Assembly (NCBI GenBank): GCA_963763135.1
Contig: CAVXNJ010000004.1
Coordinates: forward strand, 682,001 to 746,000
Source: JANMZO01 sp963763135
Lineage (GTDB): Bacteria > Actinomycetota > Acidimicrobiia > Acidimicrobiales > JANYDT01
Length of the DNA: 64,000 bases
Direction: 5' to 3'
The position numbers were made by a program, and so were the translations under genes. Position 1 is the stretch's first letter; each line of letters starts with the position of its first letter. Below, in pieces: positions 1 to 8,638 of this stretch. The notes beneath the pieces were generated by a model that saw nothing but the letters and a program-made list of their open reading frames with translations, was not told where the DNA came from and ran no database searches.

Positions 1-620
1 AAGAACACTTCGCTGAAGTGGGACTGCCCGTTCATCTGCTTCAGCGGCCGGATTTCGACGCCGGGCTGTTGCATGTCGATGATGAAGTAGCTGAGCCCCC
101 GGTGCTTGGGCGCGTCGAGATCGGTCCGGGCCACAAGCATGCCCCGGGCACTGTGGGTCGAGCCCGAGGTCCAGACCTTCTGTCCGTTGACGATCCATTC
201 GTCGCCATCTCGTTCCGCCCGGGTGGAAACCGACGCGAGGTCGGAACCCGCACCGGGTTCCGAGAACAGCTGGCACCATCCCTCGGTCCCGTCCACCAGG
301 GGAGGTAGTAAGCGCGCTTGCTGTTCCTCGGTGCCGAACTGCAGCACCACGGGCCCGCCCATCAACGTACCGAGCCCGGTTGGTGCTCCGACCGCTCCGG
401 CCTCACCGAACGCCTTCGACACGACCCGGAGCGAACTTCGGTCCCATCCGCGTCCGCCGAGCTTCACGGGCCAGGTGGGAAACCCCAGCCCGGACCTGGC
501 CAGGCGCGACCACCATTCCCGAAGGGTGATGTCGGGGCTCCAGTTCGCCTCCAGCCACGAAGCGATTGAGGCTTCGGTGGGTTCGAGGTTGACATCGGGG
601 TCGGTGAAGGCATCGGTCAC
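1..620 (-). CDS. acyl-CoA dehydrogenase, N-terminal part (runs off the left edge)
   Basis: The reverse strand reads open from a GTG at 620-618 to the window edge, giving 206 residues of the N-terminal and middle acyl-CoA dehydrogenase domains. Recognisable stretches are LFSEPGAGSDLAS (FAD/substrate-binding motif), VNGQKVWTSG and the following beta-domain segment SARGMLVARTD. The family oxidises acyl-CoA thioesters to enoyl-CoA with FAD and passes electrons to ETF. The C-terminal helical domain with the catalytic base lies outside the window, so substrate class cannot be judged. GTG is preferred because the protein then starts a few residues before the expected helix; no strong ribosome-binding site was seen. 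Confidence 0.9.
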   Translation of the reverse strand, partial: MTDAFTDPDVNLEPTEASIASWLEANWSPDITLREWWSRLARSGLGFPTWPVKLGGRGWDRSSLRVVSKAFGEAGAVGAPTGLGTLMGGPVVLQFGTEEQQARLLPPLVDGTEGWCQLFSEPGAGSDLASVSTRAERDGDEWIVNGQKVWTSGSTHSARGMLVARTDLDAPKHRGLSYFIIDMQQPGVEIRPLKQMNGQSHFSEVF

Positions 621-641
621 GGGGTCAATGTACCCTCACGG

Positions 642-681
642 CTTCGTCGTGTCACGACTTCGTCGTGTCACGACTTCGTCG
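642..681. repeat. short tandem repeat, 16-bp unit
   Basis: The unit CTTCGTCGTGTCACGA occurs at 642-657 and 658-673 and half of a third follows to 681. It runs directly into the 112-bp dispersed repeat at 671-782. Confidence 0.8.
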
Positions 682-782
682 GGGTGGTGCTCCCTGCGGT
701 CGCGCTGTTTTGAGTTCCGTCGAAGCGAGGCTCACTTCGTTCGCCGCTTGGACGGCATCGTCTCGGCTGGCGCCTCGTCGAT
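671..782 (+). repeat. 112-bp dispersed intergenic repeat, copy A
   Basis: This stretch matches 59482-59593 in the same orientation with 4 mismatches in 112 positions and no gap. An 18-bp piece of it (691-708) recurs at 789-806, so the locus is a partial tandem of about 98 bp. It fills most of the space between the acyl-CoA dehydrogenase start and the DUF1501 stop. The forward strand has an open reading through the repeat in both copies (EFRRSEAHFVRRLDG), but nothing indicates translation. The rest of 783-880 holds no recognisable gene. Confidence 0.85.
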
Positions 783-880
783 GGATTCTCCCTGCGGTCG
801 CGCTGTCTGGGACGTGACGTTTGGATGTTTCTGCCCGCTGGGCGAACACATTCATCCAAACGTTGCGGGAAGGGCCTGCC

Positions 881-2203
881 TCAGATTCCTACTGACGCCA
901 ATGGGGTGCCGCCGCCGGCCATCAGTTCGCTGATCGGCAGGCCGAGCCAACTGGCCAGGGTGGCGTAGTAGTCGTTCATCGACACGGTCGCGGCCACGTT
1001 GCCCGAGTTGTCGAGTTGGTTGAAGTTCAATGGCGCCCCGTGGCGCCCGGCCCGAACCGGGCCCATCAGGAGCGCGGTCGAGGCGGCGCCGTGGTCGGTA
1101 CCGCTCGCATTCGCGCCGGGTCGTCGACCGAACTCGCTGACGGTGGCGACGAGGACCCGGTCGGACAGCCCGTTGCGGGTCAGGTCGTTGCGGAACGCAC
1201 CGAGCGCAGCGCCGAGGTGGTTCATCTGATCGGGGTGCGACCAGCGCTGGTTGGTGTGCGTGTCGAATGATCCCCACGGAATGTGAAGGATGCGAATGCC
1301 CTGGTTCAAACTAATAAGTTCACGTACCAATGACAGGCTGCCGCCGAGCGAGTCATCGGGATACCCGTTCTTCTTACCGGTGACGCCGCCCAGGCCCCCG
1401 AGCAGGTTGAGGCCCGAAGCCATTCCGGCCCGGGCTTTGGCCAGGAGGTCGCCGTCTACTGCATCGAGGCCACTGGCTTCATTTCCTCCCTCGGTGAGGG
1501 CCGATAGTGCCGGTCGCATACGCGGGTCCTGGTCCTGGGTGAGCTCTCGGAGGGAACCGACGTCGGGTAGTGCAACGGTCGCGGCCCGTTCGCTCACGAG
1601 CGACGGTGTGAAACCGCCACCGACTGACACTGCGCTGATGCCCGACGTGTTCCCCATGAGATCGCAGCAGCGACCGAGGAAACCGGTGCGCACACCACGG
1701 TTGCCGTCGGGATCGCCCTGCCACCAACGCGTCATCATCTCGGTATGGGAGAACTCGGGCTTGGCGACGCCGACTCCCTCGACGAGGGCCAGATTTCCCA
1801 TGAGCGGAGCGAGTCCCTTGGCCACCGAATACCGGTCGTCGAGACGGACCATGTTGCCCGGCTCGAGCCATACGTGATCGCGCAGCTGACGGAATCGACC
1901 GTCGCCGCTTGGGATCAGCATCGAGAACCCGTCGTTGCCTCCCTGCAATTCAATGACGACGAGGGTGCGCTGCCCGGCCCTGGCCGGCGGACCGTTCGAC
2001 GTCGGGGGATCCAGGGGAATAGGCCCAGCCGGGACGACGGCCTTGCCCTTCACGGCCTTCGTCTTCTTGGCTGCGGCCTTCTTCGAGGCGGCCGACGCTT
2101 CATCGGGCATCGCGAGCATCGCTGCAGCGGAAGCGGTGGTCAGCCCGAGAAGCGAAAGAAACTGGCGGCGGGAAACAACCTGGGGTGACTGAGGTTCGTT
2201 CAT
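881..2203 (-). CDS. DUF1501 domain protein with Tat signal
   Basis: The 440-aa product begins with a twin-arginine signal (SRRQFLSLLG near residues 11-20, cleavage near an Ala-rich DEASA at about 34-38), so it is probably exported folded. Residues ~80-440 match DUF1501, an alkaline phosphatase/sulfatase-fold family of unproven activity; the family hallmark ELQGGNDGF is near residue 84 and ATVSEFGRRPGAN is in the C-terminal third. It lies 25 bp downstream of a DUF1800 gene, the usual partner. The same pair occurs again at 10811-13438. Function is unknown; a role in envelope or extracellular processing is inference from the signal peptide and pairing. Confidence 0.88.
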   Translation of the reverse strand: MNEPQSPQVVSRRQFLSLLGLTTASAAAMLAMPDEASAASKKAAAKKTKAVKGKAVVPAGPIPLDPPTSNGPPARAGQRTLVVIELQGGNDGFSMLIPSGDGRFRQLRDHVWLEPGNMVRLDDRYSVAKGLAPLMGNLALVEGVGVAKPEFSHTEMMTRWWQGDPDGNRGVRTGFLGRCCDLMGNTSGISAVSVGGGFTPSLVSERAATVALPDVGSLRELTQDQDPRMRPALSALTEGGNEASGLDAVDGDLLAKARAGMASGLNLLGGLGGVTGKKNGYPDDSLGGSLSLVRELISLNQGIRILHIPWGSFDTHTNQRWSHPDQMNHLGAALGAFRNDLTRNGLSDRVLVATVSEFGRRPGANASGTDHGAASTALLMGPVRAGRHGAPLNFNQLDNSGNVAATVSMNDYYATLASWLGLPISELMAGGGTPLASVGI

Positions 2204-2228
2204 GGAAGTTCTTCTTCGATCTCAGGTC

Positions 2229-3509
2229 TCAGGCCAGGGCGAATTCAGGTGAACAGAGAGCGGCGGTTATCAGGCGGCGGGAGATCGTGAGTTCGTCGGC
2301 GCTGCCGGCCGTCGCCAGAGCGGCATTGCGAAGAATGCCGAGCGTGCGTTCGCTCACCTCATGCAACGAGCATCGGGTCAGCGTGGCTGATACGAGGTCG
2401 CCACCCGGCGGCGCAACGATGGGCTGCATCTTCCACGAAAGTGATCGCGTGTAGGCCGTGCGGGTCAAGTGCTGATCGGACGCCAGCCAGCGCGAGCTGA
2501 TCGGCCATCCCGCAACGTTCGGGGGTCGGTGAGGTAGCTGGTTGAGCTGTCCCAGGACCCACGGGTTGATGTTCTTGTCCTGATCAGCTCGGAACGGGGT
2601 GAGCGCAGACACCGCTCCAACGAACCATTCGATCGGAAACTTCGGGCGGTTCATACGCGAACGTAGGAATTCCTCGCCCCGCACTATCTCTTCCACGAGC
2701 GGGCGTATCTCGTACTTGGCGCCACGAAAGACCTGACCCAGTTTGGCGGTTCGCTCGGCCGTCGGCGCAACGCCAACCAGATGACGGTAGATTTTCGACG
2801 CCACGAAGGGTGCGCAGTTCGGATGATTCAGAACGGTATCGACAACCTCGTCCATGCCGAGACGGCCGCGTCGACCGAGAAACACCACTTCTCCGCCGAG
2901 TGAGTTCTTCGGGTCCTTGGTGACCTTGCCGGTTTCGTATTCGACGACGTACCCGGCCAGTGCCAGGGCACCGGCCTTCACATCGTCTTCGGTGTAGTTG
3001 CCCGGACCGATCGTGAACAGCTCCATGAGTTCGCGGGCGAAATTCTCGTTCGGCGCTTCCGCCGTCGACCAGGACAGGTCGAGGTACAGCATGAGCGCCG
3101 GTTCGGTTGACATCTGACGAAGCAGCGTGGAGAAGTTGCCCATCGCGTTGGTCCGGAAGATCTGCTGCTGGTTGTGCAGCAGGTTCAGATTGCCGACCTT
3201 GTCGCTGCTCGTCGCAAAGTGGCCGTGCCAGAACCACGTCATCCGCTCGTGCAGACCAGCATTGGGCGATCGCAGGTTGTCGACCCAGCCGTTGAGTGCC
3301 GCCTCCCAGCCGTCTTTGGGCATCTGCGCCGGAAGGATCGAAAGGCCGGGAGCGTTCAGCGCCCATTCGATCGCGGCGTTTGCTGCGGCGTTCGGGTCCT
3401 TGGCCCCTTGGACGAACCGGGCCACGCGCATCGGGTCAGGAGCTATGCCGCACCGCCGAAGAACATGGGCTACGAGTGCTTCAGACGTACTCCCCATGGG
3501 AGTATTCAT
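2229..3509 (-). CDS. DUF1800 domain protein
   Basis: The 426-aa product matches DUF1800 along its length. Diagnostic stretches are MTWFWHGHFATS, NENFARELMELFTIG and LPHRPPNVAGWP. The family is mostly alpha-helical, of unknown biochemical activity, and is nearly always encoded next to DUF1501. No signal peptide is visible, in contrast to its DUF1501 partner. The start ATG at 3509 begins MNTPMGSTSEALVAHVLRR; the second Met (residue 5) is possible. The gene opens a two-gene unit with DUF1501 (25-bp gap). Confidence 0.88.
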   Translation of the reverse strand: MNTPMGSTSEALVAHVLRRCGIAPDPMRVARFVQGAKDPNAAANAAIEWALNAPGLSILPAQMPKDGWEAALNGWVDNLRSPNAGLHERMTWFWHGHFATSSDKVGNLNLLHNQQQIFRTNAMGNFSTLLRQMSTEPALMLYLDLSWSTAEAPNENFARELMELFTIGPGNYTEDDVKAGALALAGYVVEYETGKVTKDPKNSLGGEVVFLGRRGRLGMDEVVDTVLNHPNCAPFVASKIYRHLVGVAPTAERTAKLGQVFRGAKYEIRPLVEEIVRGEEFLRSRMNRPKFPIEWFVGAVSALTPFRADQDKNINPWVLGQLNQLPHRPPNVAGWPISSRWLASDQHLTRTAYTRSLSWKMQPIVAPPGGDLVSATLTRCSLHEVSERTLGILRNAALATAGSADELTISRRLITAALCSPEFALA

Positions 3510-3577
3510 CGGCAGAATCGAGCGGGTGCTTGAACCGATGAGTCGTTTGAACCGTTCGTCGTGGCCAGTTCAGAAGG

Positions 3578-3907
3578 TCAATCGACGATCAGCAATTCGG
3601 CACCGATACTGGTCGACGAGCGGTGGGCGTCGGTGTCGTCGGCCACCTGGTACGACATGCCCGGAGTCAGCACGAACCGCCGTCCGTCTTCGAGGTCGGT
3701 GACGAGTTGACCCTCAAGACAAAACAGCACATGTCCTTTACGGCACCAGTGATCGGCGACATAGCCCGGGGAGTACGACACCCTCCGGACCCTAATCTCG
3801 CCGAACTGCTGAGTGCGCCAAACGGCTTCGCCGGTCTCGCCCGGATGAACCGTCGGTTCGATGGAGGACCAGTCGGTAATGCCGAAGGGAATGCCCGTCA
3901 TTCGCAT
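3578..3907 (-). CDS. small cupin, DHCW-motif family
   Basis: The 109-aa single-domain cupin carries the family pattern ADHWCRKGHVLFCLEG and FVLTPGMSYQVADD, matching the 'DHCW motif cupin fold' family closely in length and layout. The His/Cys/Trp cluster and the later DDTDAHRSS segment would hold the metal site of a cupin. Biochemical function of the family is not established. It starts 9 bp after the stop of the upstream SDR gene, so the two are very likely co-transcribed and may act on the same compound. Confidence 0.82.
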   Translation of the reverse strand: MRMTGIPFGITDWSSIEPTVHPGETGEAVWRTQQFGEIRVRRVSYSPGYVADHWCRKGHVLFCLEGQLVTDLEDGRRFVLTPGMSYQVADDTDAHRSSTSIGAELLIVD

Positions 3908-3916
3908 GCGAGCCGC

Positions 3917-4657
3917 TCACCTTCCGCCGGACACGTCGATGATCGCCCCGGTGACGTACGAGGCCGACGGGGAGGCCAACCAGACGATCGCCTCGGCAAT
4001 CTCGCGAGGGTCGCCCTCGCGCTGCATCGGAATCATCGTGCGCATCGAGTCGACGCGATTCGACGGGTCCCACGGACCGAAACCTCCGGCGATGAGACCT
4101 GGTCGAACACAGTTGACCCGCACGCCCCGCGCCGCAAATTCCTTGGCCAACCCGTGGGTCAAGGTGTCGATGCCGCCCTTCGAAGCCGCGTAGTGGATCC
4201 ACTCGTTGGGCCCACCGATGGCTGCGGCTTTGGAACCGATGTTGACGATCGACCCGCCAGCACCGCCGAGGTGGGTCGACATGCGCTTCACCGCCTCCCG
4301 GGCACACACGAAGGCTCCGGTGAGGTTCACCGCCCAGGTCTTTTCCATGTCGGCGACCGTCAGATTCTCGAACGGACCGTAGCCCGGCGCGATGCCGGCG
4401 TTGTTGACGAGACAGTCGATGCCGCCCCACTCCCGGTCCATCGTTTCGAACACGCCGATCGCCTCGGCCTCGACTGACACATCAGCCCGGATCGTAAGTG
4501 TACGGACCTTCAGGTCGGCCAGTGAAGTGCTCACAACGCCGGCGGCATTGGAATCCGACGCGTACGTTACGCACACATCCCATCCGGCTTCTGCGGCGAG
4601 ATGGGCGGTGGCTGCACCGATCCCGCGAGTTCCTCCGGTGATGAGCATGCGTGGCAT
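3917..4657 (-). CDS. SDR-family oxidoreductase
   Basis: This 246-aa protein is a classical short-chain dehydrogenase. It has a Rossmann TGGTRGIG near residues 7-14, NNAG at 85-88, catalytic Ser142 and the Y156-x3-K160 pair, and ends with a GGR C-terminus. NADP preference is suggested by the Arg in the glycine-rich loop. An in-frame extension exists upstream to 4861, but those codons are Arg-rich and non-homologous, so the ATG at 4657 beginning MPRMLITGG is chosen. It is followed 9 bp later by the cupin gene. The substrate is unknown; FabG-like sugar, polyol or acyl reductases all look like this. Confidence 0.88.
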   Translation of the reverse strand: MPRMLITGGTRGIGAATAHLAAEAGWDVCVTYASDSNAAGVVSTSLADLKVRTLTIRADVSVEAEAIGVFETMDREWGGIDCLVNNAGIAPGYGPFENLTVADMEKTWAVNLTGAFVCAREAVKRMSTHLGGAGGSIVNIGSKAAAIGGPNEWIHYAASKGGIDTLTHGLAKEFAARGVRVNCVRPGLIAGGFGPWDPSNRVDSMRTMIPMQREGDPREIAEAIVWLASPSASYVTGAIIDVSGGR

Positions 4658-4718
4658 GAAGCGAGCATAGGAGACCAACAGACGGCTCACGCCCGGGATT
4701 GCTTGAAGAATTTCTGTC

Positions 4719-5699
4719 TCAACCGGCAAACGCTGGAGCCGCCTCAACGGCGATGGCCGGAGCCGGCGACACTGCGGGTGCCGCCGTCGTGGCCGGAGCT
4801 TCCTCGTTATTCGGAGTCGTGGTCGTGGGCGCCTCGTCAGTCTGCGTCTGCGGATCGGCAAAGCGATTGTCGAAGGCGTTGGTGACGATCACGGTGGCAC
4901 GGCAATCGGCACTGGCGTTGCGTAGGTCCCAGCAGTCGGCTCTGGTACCGGTGATCGTCACTGTCGCATCGCCCGGATTGCCGCTGTTGTCTTCGAAGTG
5001 AACGGAGGAAGATCCTGCGTCGTTTTGCACCAGCGAGCACACGCTTCCGGCCGGGATGCCCGTGAGAATCTGAAGCTGCCCGTCGCCCAGGCTCACCGAG
5101 TTGCTGTAGCCGGTGTCTGGGCACGTCACCAGGGTTTCGTAGATCGCGCTTGAGGATGACGGGGCTCCCGTTACGCGTTGGGTGATTGCCAGGTCTCCGC
5201 TGAAGCTGACTTCTGCAGTGATGGTCTGCCCGTCTGCGGTCGCGGCGGACGACAGGTAACCGTCTGGCGTGACTTGTCCGGGTAGCGGTGTGGGGACCGA
5301 GCCATCAGTACGTGCGCTTAGGGTTGTGGAATACCTCACGGGTGCTCCGTTGCTGTCGGTCACCGCCACGGTGCATCGTGCAGCGGGCGTGAGCGTTGGG
5401 AAGTCATCACGACCGAATGCCCGTTTCCCGTTTGCTGCGAGTTGGAAGGTACCGTCGAAATTGGGCCTCGTCGGGACCGCGACACCATCGACGGAGCAGC
5501 GGATTCGCAATCCGTACTTGTATCCAAGGTCGGTTTCGGTTCCCCGGTTCAGGATGGTCACCGTAACCGTGGGCACCGATGTCGTGGACTGGAGCCGGGG
5601 CGATGCCGAAAAGCCCGGCCAGGCAAACGCCGCACTTGCCGGCACTCCGACCACTGCACTAAGCGCGCATAGTGTTGCTGCCAGCCGTTTTGGATCCAC
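4719..5699 (-). CDS. exported DUF5979-like surface protein
   Basis: The 326-aa product has an N-terminal signal sequence (hydrophobic LAATLCALSAVVGVPASAAFAW) and two beta-rich repeats that read like DUF5979 domains, with paired cysteines (IRCSVDG/ARCTVAV and TCPDTG/SVCSLV). The last ~60 residues form a Thr/Pro/Ala-rich stalk (EAPTTTTPNNEEAPATTAAP) ending in a mildly hydrophobic tail with no LPxTG. The GTG start at 5699 is well supported by AGGAGG six bases upstream. It is probably a secreted or wall-associated adhesive protein; no enzymatic motif is visible. Two copies of the 12-bp palindrome described below lie in this gene. Confidence 0.6.
   Translation of the reverse strand: MDPKRLAATLCALSAVVGVPASAAFAWPGFSASPRLQSTTSVPTVTVTILNRGTETDLGYKYGLRIRCSVDGVAVPTRPNFDGTFQLAANGKRAFGRDDFPTLTPAARCTVAVTDSNGAPVRYSTTLSARTDGSVPTPLPGQVTPDGYLSSAATADGQTITAEVSFSGDLAITQRVTGAPSSSSAIYETLVTCPDTGYSNSVSLGDGQLQILTGIPAGSVCSLVQNDAGSSSVHFEDNSGNPGDATVTITGTRADCWDLRNASADCRATVIVTNAFDNRFADPQTQTDEAPTTTTPNNEEAPATTAAPAVSPAPAIAVEAAPAFAG
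5657..5674. repeat. iterated palindrome TANGYNNRCNTA, extended dyad copy
   Basis: CACTAAGCGCGCATAGTG has the 12-bp core at 5660-5671 and a dyad extended by three further base pairs on each side. It sits in the signal-peptide codons of the exported protein at 4719-5699. Confidence 0.7.
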
Positions 5700-5778
5700 C
5701 GCTCCCTCCTGAACACAGCATACGGCGATACATTGCCAATTCCGCTGATCATGCAGGTGCTGCCGTTACGCTTTGCAC

Positions 5779-8634
5779 ATGACAACTCAGCGAGTGCGGG
5801 CTCGAAATCTGACGTTACGACGGACGGTTCTTTGCGGGTTGTTGTCGGTTCCTTTGGTCTCGGCAGCATGGGGGCGCGCCGACGCACTTCGTCCGGAATT
5901 TCGGCCTCCTGCGGCGCAGATCGCACCGACGCCGACGACCCGGGTCCCGACGACGACGATTCCGCCGATTCCGACTACAACGATCAGGGCAGGGACGTCG
6001 GCTGCGGCGCCCGTCGTGGTGGCCCCGCCGGAGTTCGTCGGTGAACCCGGGTTCGACGAGAATCCGGGCCAGGGCGAGAATCCTCTTGCGGCGACGCCGG
6101 TGCTGGTCGGAGGTCCGCGGGTAGACGTGGCTACGGAGCAAGCGGCGGCATTCGTGTTCAACGGCCTGGCCGGACAGTCGATTGCGATTCGGTCGAACCG
6201 GCCCTGGTCACTTTACGATCCGCTCGGGCAGGAGATCTCAGCTGGCCGGACCGCAGCGATCGGTCTGACCGATACGGGACGGTACCTGGCGGTTCTGCAG
6301 CCTGGGTTGACACCGCCCGCCAGTGTGCAAGTGGTGGTCCTCGATCCGGCCGCCATCGTCACATCCGGCGCGGTAGGCCAGGTCGTTCACTTCAACTTGA
6401 CTGAGCTGCGACAACAGTATGTACGCATTCCACTTCGGGGAGGCCAGCGCTACCGACTGGCGGTTCCATCAGGTGAGCGATCGTCGGTGTGCTTGAGCGA
6501 AGCCGACGGGCGCCCCGGGTCACAGTCGTTCTGCGTGGTGAGCTCGGGGTCAGCGCCCGCCGACACCGCCCGCTCGTTCGTCCTCAGCCGCGACACCGAC
6601 ATCCTCCTCGAGGCCTCGTCGAACGATCCCTTTTCCACGGATCCGCCCCTTTCGGTCGATGCGATCGTTGAAGAAATGGCCAATGACGTGCTGATCACGC
6701 CCAGTCCGTCGCCCGTGGTCGACAATGCACCCAAAGACGGCCAGAGCATCGTTGTCCCGTTCTGGGGTGATCCGTCGGAGCGGGCCGTGCTGTCGTCGCC
6801 GAATTCGGCCATGGTGTCAGCGTGGGGCCAGCCCTGGATCGACCGGGAAGAAGGTGCCGATGGACGCACGAAGGTTTATGCAGTGCCCTTTACCTTCGAC
6901 CCGGCGCAGCCGCCCTTTGTGACCTGGTCCGGCAGCGGGGACCCGGAGAAGCCGAATCGGCAACGGGTGGGGGTTTACCGGGGCGAAGATGTAGCGGCGA
7001 ACCTGCCGACGAACGGTGAACCGGTAACGCTTCGCAACGTCCCGTGGTTTGCCTCGATTGGCTCGATGAACTTTGAGGCTGGAGGCCGTTACGTCGTCCA
7101 GGTGGTTGGCAGGAACATCCGGCCGCTTAGCCTCGCCGTGCGTGATCCGAGCGGAAAGTTCACGTCGAGTTTGAGCCCGTGGCAGTGGAGCGAGGCCGAT
7201 GGTGAACAACGGGCCCTCACCACCGTGTCGGCGAACCGTCCGGGGAAGTGGGCGTTGGAAATGCGCCTGGCCGGAAACAATGTCCGCGACCTGAAAGTGT
7301 CGGTGCTGAAAGCCGGTGGCGGCGGGTCTTACGAGGGGGTCGTCGACGTAGACGATGTGCTGACCGTGGGCGAGTCAACCGACGTGCAACTGGGACCGAA
7401 CGAGTTTGCCCGGTTGAGCGTGAAGATGAGGTCCGCGTCACCGCAGATCGTTCAGCCCGATGTCCAGCGGTATCGCAACAAGACCTTTCAACCGACCGCC
7501 GTTGACATGAGCCTGTGGGACTCGCGGGGCCGTCTGGTGTGGAGCAACAACCGCAACCTCGAAGAAGAGGTGCTCTCCGGCCGACTCGGCCAGGAACCCC
7601 AGTTGAGCGAGAAGTACGCAACCGTCGCGGACATCGAGCCCTATACGTTGATCATCGACCCGCACACCGACCTGGCCGGACGCTTTCGCATAAGCGTCGC
7701 GTCCACTCCCGTAACCAGTGACGTCGGGATCGGCAACGGAACCATTGCTGTACTCGAAGGCGGAACGAAGACCGGTGTCATCGAGGTGCGCCAAGCAACG
7801 CGATACCGATTGACCGGCGTCAGCGCATGTTTGAGTTCGACCTCACTTCGTGAGTGGTCGTTGGGTGGCGTCACGCCCGTTCAGCCCGTCGCGTCCACCC
7901 AACCGGTTGGCACGGCGAAATCCGCGGTGGCCCCCCAGCCGGTGCCCGGCCGTTGTCTCCAAAGCGGCCAGTCCATCGTGCTGCCGATAGGTGTTCACCG
8001 GTTCGCGTTCACTCAGCCCATCACCGGTTCCGCGAGCTTTCTGCCGGTCTTGGCCGGTTCGCCGGCCGATGCGGTGGAAACGGTTTCGGCGTCGATCGAC
8101 GGACCGTCGGTGACGCTGAGCAGGGGAGCCGACGAAGGCATCGTCACGTTTACGACCGATCGACCCTCACTTCGGCTGGTCGTGGAATCGTCGGCGGGTC
8201 CGTTGAGCGGCCGCCTGATCCTTCCCGACGGGACCAAAACCTTGGTGTCTGGCGCGTTTCTCGCCACTCTGCCCGGCACATACTCGCTATACCTGGCGCG
8301 TGATCCGCAGGGCTCTCGATTGGTGTACCTGCGAAGCGCCGTATCCGAGATCCAACCGACCACGTTGTCGATCGGCGCGAAGAACCGGATATTCACCATG
8401 AAGTGGGGCCAGCGTCTCGAAGCCACCGTGGTCCTGAGCGCACGGACCCGCGTCGGTCTCGACGAGTTCGCGTCGCCTCCCGGATCGATCTCGCTCGTAC
8501 TGGTCGCCGACGACAAGGAACGGCGGTATGTCGACGGCGGAGACCTGGTGCTACCGGCCGGCCGTTACCGGTTCGTGTTCATCGGCAGCGGCAACGTGCG
8601 AATTGCGCTGAAACGGTTACCGCTCGGTCGCTGA
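5779..8634 (+). CDS. large exported protein of unknown function (951 aa)
   Basis: A Tat/Sec-type N-terminus (RRTVLCGLLSVPLVSAAWG) is followed by a Pro/Thr linker (TPTTRVPTTTIPPIPTTT) and about 850 residues of beta-rich sequence. Stretches of the type IAIRSNRPWSLYDPLGQEIS and GRYVVQVVGRNIRPLSLAVR suggest several pre-peptidase-C-like or other beta-sandwich domains; this is by eye only. No catalytic motif is recognised. ATG at 5779 is preferred to the TTG six bases earlier. The gene is convergent with the next one, with only four bases between the two stops. It could be a structural or scaffold protein of the envelope. Confidence 0.6.
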   Translation: MTTQRVRARNLTLRRTVLCGLLSVPLVSAAWGRADALRPEFRPPAAQIAPTPTTRVPTTTIPPIPTTTIRAGTSAAAPVVVAPPEFVGEPGFDENPGQGENPLAATPVLVGGPRVDVATEQAAAFVFNGLAGQSIAIRSNRPWSLYDPLGQEISAGRTAAIGLTDTGRYLAVLQPGLTPPASVQVVVLDPAAIVTSGAVGQVVHFNLTELRQQYVRIPLRGGQRYRLAVPSGERSSVCLSEADGRPGSQSFCVVSSGSAPADTARSFVLSRDTDILLEASSNDPFSTDPPLSVDAIVEEMANDVLITPSPSPVVDNAPKDGQSIVVPFWGDPSERAVLSSPNSAMVSAWGQPWIDREEGADGRTKVYAVPFTFDPAQPPFVTWSGSGDPEKPNRQRVGVYRGEDVAANLPTNGEPVTLRNVPWFASIGSMNFEAGGRYVVQVVGRNIRPLSLAVRDPSGKFTSSLSPWQWSEADGEQRALTTVSANRPGKWALEMRLAGNNVRDLKVSVLKAGGGGSYEGVVDVDDVLTVGESTDVQLGPNEFARLSVKMRSASPQIVQPDVQRYRNKTFQPTAVDMSLWDSRGRLVWSNNRNLEEEVLSGRLGQEPQLSEKYATVADIEPYTLIIDPHTDLAGRFRISVASTPVTSDVGIGNGTIAVLEGGTKTGVIEVRQATRYRLTGVSACLSSTSLREWSLGGVTPVQPVASTQPVGTAKSAVAPQPVPGRCLQSGQSIVLPIGVHRFAFTQPITGSASFLPVLAGSPADAVETVSASIDGPSVTLSRGADEGIVTFTTDRPSLRLVVESSAGPLSGRLILPDGTKTLVSGAFLATLPGTYSLYLARDPQGSRLVYLRSAVSEIQPTTLSIGAKNRIFTMKWGQRLEATVVLSARTRVGLDEFASPPGSISLVLVADDKERRYVDGGDLVLPAGRYRFVFIGSGNVRIALKRLPLGR

Positions 8635-8638
8635 GCGG

